Assembly: GCA_023441125.1 (NCBI GenBank)
Contig: JAEZQV010000371.1
Location: 1-8,920, forward strand
Direction of reading: 5' to 3'
Length of the DNA stretch: 8,920 nucleotides
From: Bacillota bacterium
GTDB lineage: Bacteria; Bacillota_C; Negativicutes; Sporomusales; Sporomusaceae
The notes below the pieces were generated by a model that had not been told where the DNA came from, searched no databases, and was given only the letters and a program-made list of their open reading frames with translations. Each line of letters starts with the position of its first letter. Positions within the stretch are counted from its first letter, which is position 1. Of the stretch, positions 6,809 through 8,920 are shown piece by piece. The position numbers and the translations under genes are program-made.

Positions 6809-7636
6809 GTGAGCAGCAGAACAGCAATTGCCTTGGTATTAATTTGTATGCTTAGCCTTAGCGTGGTTGGGTGCGGGAGCTCTAAAAGCGCCGATACGGC
6901 AGCCAATTCCCCGGAAAAGAAGAGTATCACGGTGGGAACCTCCCCGATATTCAAGGATATTTTAACTGCCGCCAAAGAAGATTTCGATAAAGACGGCTAT
7001 GTTTTAAATATAAAAGTATTCGATGATCTGGTAACTCCCAACATCGCTTTGCAGGAAGGCAGTATTGAGGCCAATGTTTACCAGCATGGGCCCTATCTGG
7101 AACAGTTCAATCAAAACAAAGGTACCAATCTAGCGCCTTATAATGGCGGCATAGTCAAGTATTTTATGGGAGTCTTCTCCAAGAAAATCAAGAACATCAA
7201 TGATTTGCCGGCTGGCGCCACCATATCTGTACCCAATGACCCGAGCAACCGGTCCCGGGCTTTGAAGGTACTGCAGACCAACGGGTTAATTAAGCTTAAA
7301 GATGGTGTGGCGATGCCAACCAAACTGGATATTGTGGAGAATAAGAAAAATTTGAATATTGTCGAGATGGATGTCATGAAACTGGTCAGCTCGCTGGATG
7401 ATGTAGATTGCTCCACGATCAATTCGGTTATTGCCGTTCAAGGCAATGTGGATCCTAAATCGGCCATTGCTTTGGAGGATAAGGCCGAAAGCGACAAATA
7501 CTCTATTGTTATTGCCGTGAAGAAGGATCAGCAGCTTGATAAAAATATCGCCAGACTGGAAACCGCCCTGAAATCGGACAAGGTTAAAAAATTCCTGGAA
7601 GAAAAATATAAAGGCGCCATTGTGCCGTTATTTTAG
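6809..7636 (+). CDS. metQ: Methionine-type substrate-binding lipoprotein MetQ (NlpA family)
   Basis: This 275-residue lipoprotein captures substrate outside the membrane and delivers it to MetI. A short basic N-terminus and hydrophobic stretch (5-21) end in a lipobox with Cys22 (SVVGC), the expected lipidation site. Mature-protein motifs match the family: KSITVGTSP (38-46), NVYQHGPYL (89-97), VPNDPSNRSRAL (141-152), LIKLKDGV (160-167), DIVENKKNL (174-182) and SSLDDVD (194-200). Residues that form the ligand pocket in known MetQ proteins appear to be kept in YQHxPY, the NDPSN loop and Asn205. The segment after that Asn reads INSVIA, where E. coli MetQ has INTTYA, so the Tyr is replaced by Ile and specificity may have shifted. 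Only 19 bases separate metI from this start, so it closes the metNIQ operon. Confidence 0.94.
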   Translation: MSSRTAIALVLICMLSLSVVGCGSSKSADTAANSPEKKSITVGTSPIFKDILTAAKEDFDKDGYVLNIKVFDDLVTPNIALQEGSIEANVYQHGPYLEQFNQNKGTNLAPYNGGIVKYFMGVFSKKIKNINDLPAGATISVPNDPSNRSRALKVLQTNGLIKLKDGVAMPTKLDIVENKKNLNIVEMDVMKLVSSLDDVDCSTINSVIAVQGNVDPKSAIALEDKAESDKYSIVIAVKKDQQLDKNIARLETALKSDKVKKFLEEKYKGAIVPLF

Positions 7637-7658
7637 CTTGTGACCTGAAAGCCGTTCA

Positions 7659-7680
7659 TTACAAACTGCATCATTTGTAA
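7659..7680 (+). promoter_or_regulatory. Candidate operator: 7+7 bp inverted repeat
   Basis: TTACAAA and TTTGTAA form a perfect inverted repeat around the 8-base centre CTGCATCA. The 22-bp span suits a dimeric helix-turn-helix repressor. The stem is AT-rich and not followed by a T-run, so it is a poor terminator. It sits 23 bases after the metQ stop and 155 bases before the next ATPase gene, where an operator or promoter for the second importer would be expected. No regulator gene lies in the window and no factor can be named. Confidence 0.4.
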
Positions 7681-7719
7681 AGGAGATTATCACCCGGACA
7701 GGCGGCAGGCGGATTAGCC

Positions 7720-7875
7720 ATGCAGGTCCGGCAAGCCTTGCGCAATCCCAGTTACCGGATCATCCAAGGCACCATCGTGACGGCTGTCATCCATTACAGC
7801 AGAATTATTATTAAGTACGCCGGGGAGGCAATACATGAGCAGCATAACGGTGAGGAATGTAGCTTTTGCCTATAA
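7720..7875 (+). pseudogene. Short open frame, possible remnant or non-coding
   Basis: A 51-codon frame starts at ATG 7720 and stays open upstream to 7681. It reads MQVRQALRNPSYRIIQGTIV at the start and contains an isoleucine-rich middle (AVIHYSRIIIKY). I do not recognise a family. The ATG has no ribosome site at normal spacing; the strong AAAGGAG at 7679-7685 is 34 bases away. The end overlaps the next ATPase gene in another frame by 41 bases. It may be the eroded tail of a lost gene or a chance frame. There is no direct proof that it is coding. Confidence 0.15.
7822..7828 (+). promoter_or_regulatory. Shine-Dalgarno site for the second importer ATPase
   Basis: GGGGAGG lies 6 bases before the ATG at 7835 and fixes the start of the nitrate/sulfonate-type ATPase. 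Confidence 0.75.
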
Positions 7876-8635
7876 GACAACGCCTATATTGGAACAGATT
7901 AACATGGACATTGCGTCCGGAGATTTTGTATGCCTGCTGGGGCAGTCAGGCTGTGGCAAGAGTACCTTTCTCCGCTTGATGGCGGGGCTGGAAATACCAT
8001 CAGGCGGAGAAATCCTAGTGGATGGGAAAGCACTGCTGGAATCCGGAGCGGATCGAAGTATGGTCTTTCAGGATTACAGCTTGTTTCCCTGGTTTACTAC
8101 AGGCAAAAATCTGTTGCTGGCCCTCAAACAGAAGTATCCTGGACAATCCCAAAAGGAACTGGTGGAAAAAATTCGTTATTATTTAAATGAAGTGGGGCTA
8201 AACCAGGATGTTTATGATAAATATCCCAATGAGTTGTCTGGTGGCATGCGTCAGCGGTGCGCAATCTGCCGGGCATTTGCGCTGGATACTTCCCTCATGC
8301 TGCTGGATGAGCCTTTCGGTGCGCTTGACGCAGTAAACCGAGCCAGGCTGCAGGATATGATACAGTCTATGTGGGCCAAGAAAGGGCAGGACAGAAAAAC
8401 CGTACTGTTTGTCACTCATGATGTGGAGGAAGCGCTGCTCTTGTCCACCCGGATTTTTCTTTTCGGCACCAGCCCCAGCAAAATCATATACAGTTGTGAG
8501 TTGAAGGATAAGCAACTGATTAACCGGAATGCTCTGTTTGAAAACCAGGAGATGCTGGAACTGCGCAATACGCTGCTTCACATCCTGAATCAGGATATTG
8601 AAGATAAAATTAAAAATGAGGAGAAAAAGTTATGA
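7835..8635 (+). CDS. ABC importer ATPase, nitrate/sulfonate/taurine (SsuB/TauB) type
   Basis: This 266-residue cytoplasmic ATPase matches the SsuB/TauB/NrtD group. Motifs are intact: Walker A GQSGCGKST (36-44), Q-loop Gln79 in VFQDYSLFPW, signature LSGGM (134-138), Walker B LMLLDEP (154-160), FGALDA and the H-loop His195 in FVTHDVEEA. The VFQDYSLFPW and GGMRQR runs are hallmarks of the group. After the signature the helix reads RCAICRAFAL, with two Cys where the family usually has Val and Ala; this is unusual but not disabling. The charged tail (253-266) is Lys/Glu-rich. The stop overlaps the next start (ATGA), so it is coupled to the binding protein. Members of this group import sulfonates, taurine, nitrate, pyrimidine precursors and aromatic acids, and the substrate here is not evident. 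Confidence 0.92.
   Translation: MSSITVRNVAFAYKTTPILEQINMDIASGDFVCLLGQSGCGKSTFLRLMAGLEIPSGGEILVDGKALLESGADRSMVFQDYSLFPWFTTGKNLLLALKQKYPGQSQKELVEKIRYYLNEVGLNQDVYDKYPNELSGGMRQRCAICRAFALDTSLMLLDEPFGALDAVNRARLQDMIQSMWAKKGQDRKTVLFVTHDVEEALLLSTRIFLFGTSPSKIIYSCELKDKQLINRNALFENQEMLELRNTLLHILNQDIEDKIKNEEKKL
8618..8623 (+). promoter_or_regulatory. Shine-Dalgarno site for the lipoprotein gene
   Basis: GAGGAG lies 8 bases before the ATG at 8632, inside the 3' end of the ATPase gene. Confidence 0.7.
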
Positions 8636-8920
8636 CACTAAACTGGAAAAAGGCATGCACTCTGGCACTGGCGGTAACGATGTCGGCCACGTTGCTGACC
8701 GGCTGCGGCGGAACCGCATCCCCCACTTCCTCAGCCCCGGACACAAAGACCAAGGATAAGGTTGCAGATAAAAAGCTTGAACATGTCAATATGGCCTACA
8801 ACCCTGCTACGGGCAACATCCTGGGCTTTATCGCCATTGACTCCGGCATTGCCGCCGCGGAAGGACTGGAGCTTGAGCTGATTCCCTTTACCAATTCCAC
8901 CGATGCGCTTAACGCCCTGC
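8632..8920 (+). CDS. ABC importer substrate-binding lipoprotein, N-terminal part (SsuA/NMT1-like)
   Basis: The first 96 codons of a substrate-binding protein run off the window end. A signal peptide with basic residues (Lys6, Lys7) and a hydrophobic core ends in the lipobox LLTGC with Cys25, followed by a Thr/Ser/Lys-rich linker to about residue 50. The mature domain starts with LEHVNMAYNP (51-60), then GFIAIDSGIAAAEGLELEL (65-83), which matches the opening of periplasmic-binding proteins of the SsuA/TauA/NMT1 type (a strand, then a helix carrying A.D.GIA.AEGL). It then reads IPFTNSTDALNAL. It overlaps the ATPase stop by 4 bases, so the two act in one importer; the permease is expected downstream. 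The ligand cannot be inferred from this fragment. Confidence 0.88.
   Translation, partial: MTLNWKKACTLALAVTMSATLLTGCGGTASPTSSAPDTKTKDKVADKKLEHVNMAYNPATGNILGFIAIDSGIAAAEGLELELIPFTNSTDALNAL

Larger units (their letters stand above)
7637..7834 (+). other. Gap between the two ABC importers, no confident gene
   Basis: This 198-base stretch separates metQ from the second importer. It contains the inverted repeat at 7659-7680, an orphan ribosome-site-like AAAGGAG at 7679-7685, and a short open frame described separately. I saw no rho-independent terminator (no GC stem with a T-run) and no convincing -35/-10 promoter, although an AT-rich patch at 7801-7815 could be part of one. No tRNA or riboswitch pattern was recognised. 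Confidence 0.5.

Noticed and set aside
7659..7680. Rho-independent terminator after metQ
   Set aside because: The hairpin stem is AT-rich and is followed by AGGAG with no T-run.

Overview
The window looks like chromosomal DNA of a strictly anaerobic, probably acetogenic or methyl-compound-using Bacillota. A Negativicutes/Sporomusaceae-type organism is my best guess. This rests on gene content: a corrinoid protein, UroD-fold (MtaA-like) methyltransferases and a [2Fe-2S]/ASKHA corrinoid activator, with strong Shine-Dalgarno sites and GTG/TTG starts. The species cannot be named from the sequence. All genes are on the + strand.

Region 1 (3-5104) is a tight methyltransferase operon. It holds the C-terminal B12-binding part of a corrinoid protein (cut by the window edge), two UroD/MtaA-family proteins with the His-X-Cys...Cys zinc ligand set, a third shorter UroD-like protein that has lost both cysteines, and a reductive activator with an N-terminal [2Fe-2S] domain and a DUF4445-type ATPase domain. 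Most neighbours overlap or nearly touch, so they are probably translationally coupled. In the likely scheme, one methyltransferase moves a methyl group from an unknown donor to Co(I), another moves it from methyl-Co(III) to an acceptor, and the activator reduces accidental Co(II).

Region 2 (5105-7636) starts after a short gap with small inverted and tandem repeats. It encodes a complete methionine-type importer: metN (ATPase with NIL domain), metI (permease) and metQ (NlpA-family lipoprotein). Placed directly behind the methyltransferases on the same strand, it may import the methyl donor, methionine or a related methylated or sulfur compound. That link is inference.

Region 3 (7637-7834) has no confident gene. 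It holds a perfect 7+7 bp inverted repeat, a strong Shine-Dalgarno-like site with no start codon at the right distance, and a short open frame that may be a gene remnant.

Region 4 (7835-8920) begins a second ABC importer of the nitrate/sulfonate/taurine type: an ATPase, then a lipoprotein substrate-binding protein cut by the window end. Its permease is presumably downstream. No RNA genes, CRISPR arrays, insertion sequences or convincing rho-independent terminators were seen.
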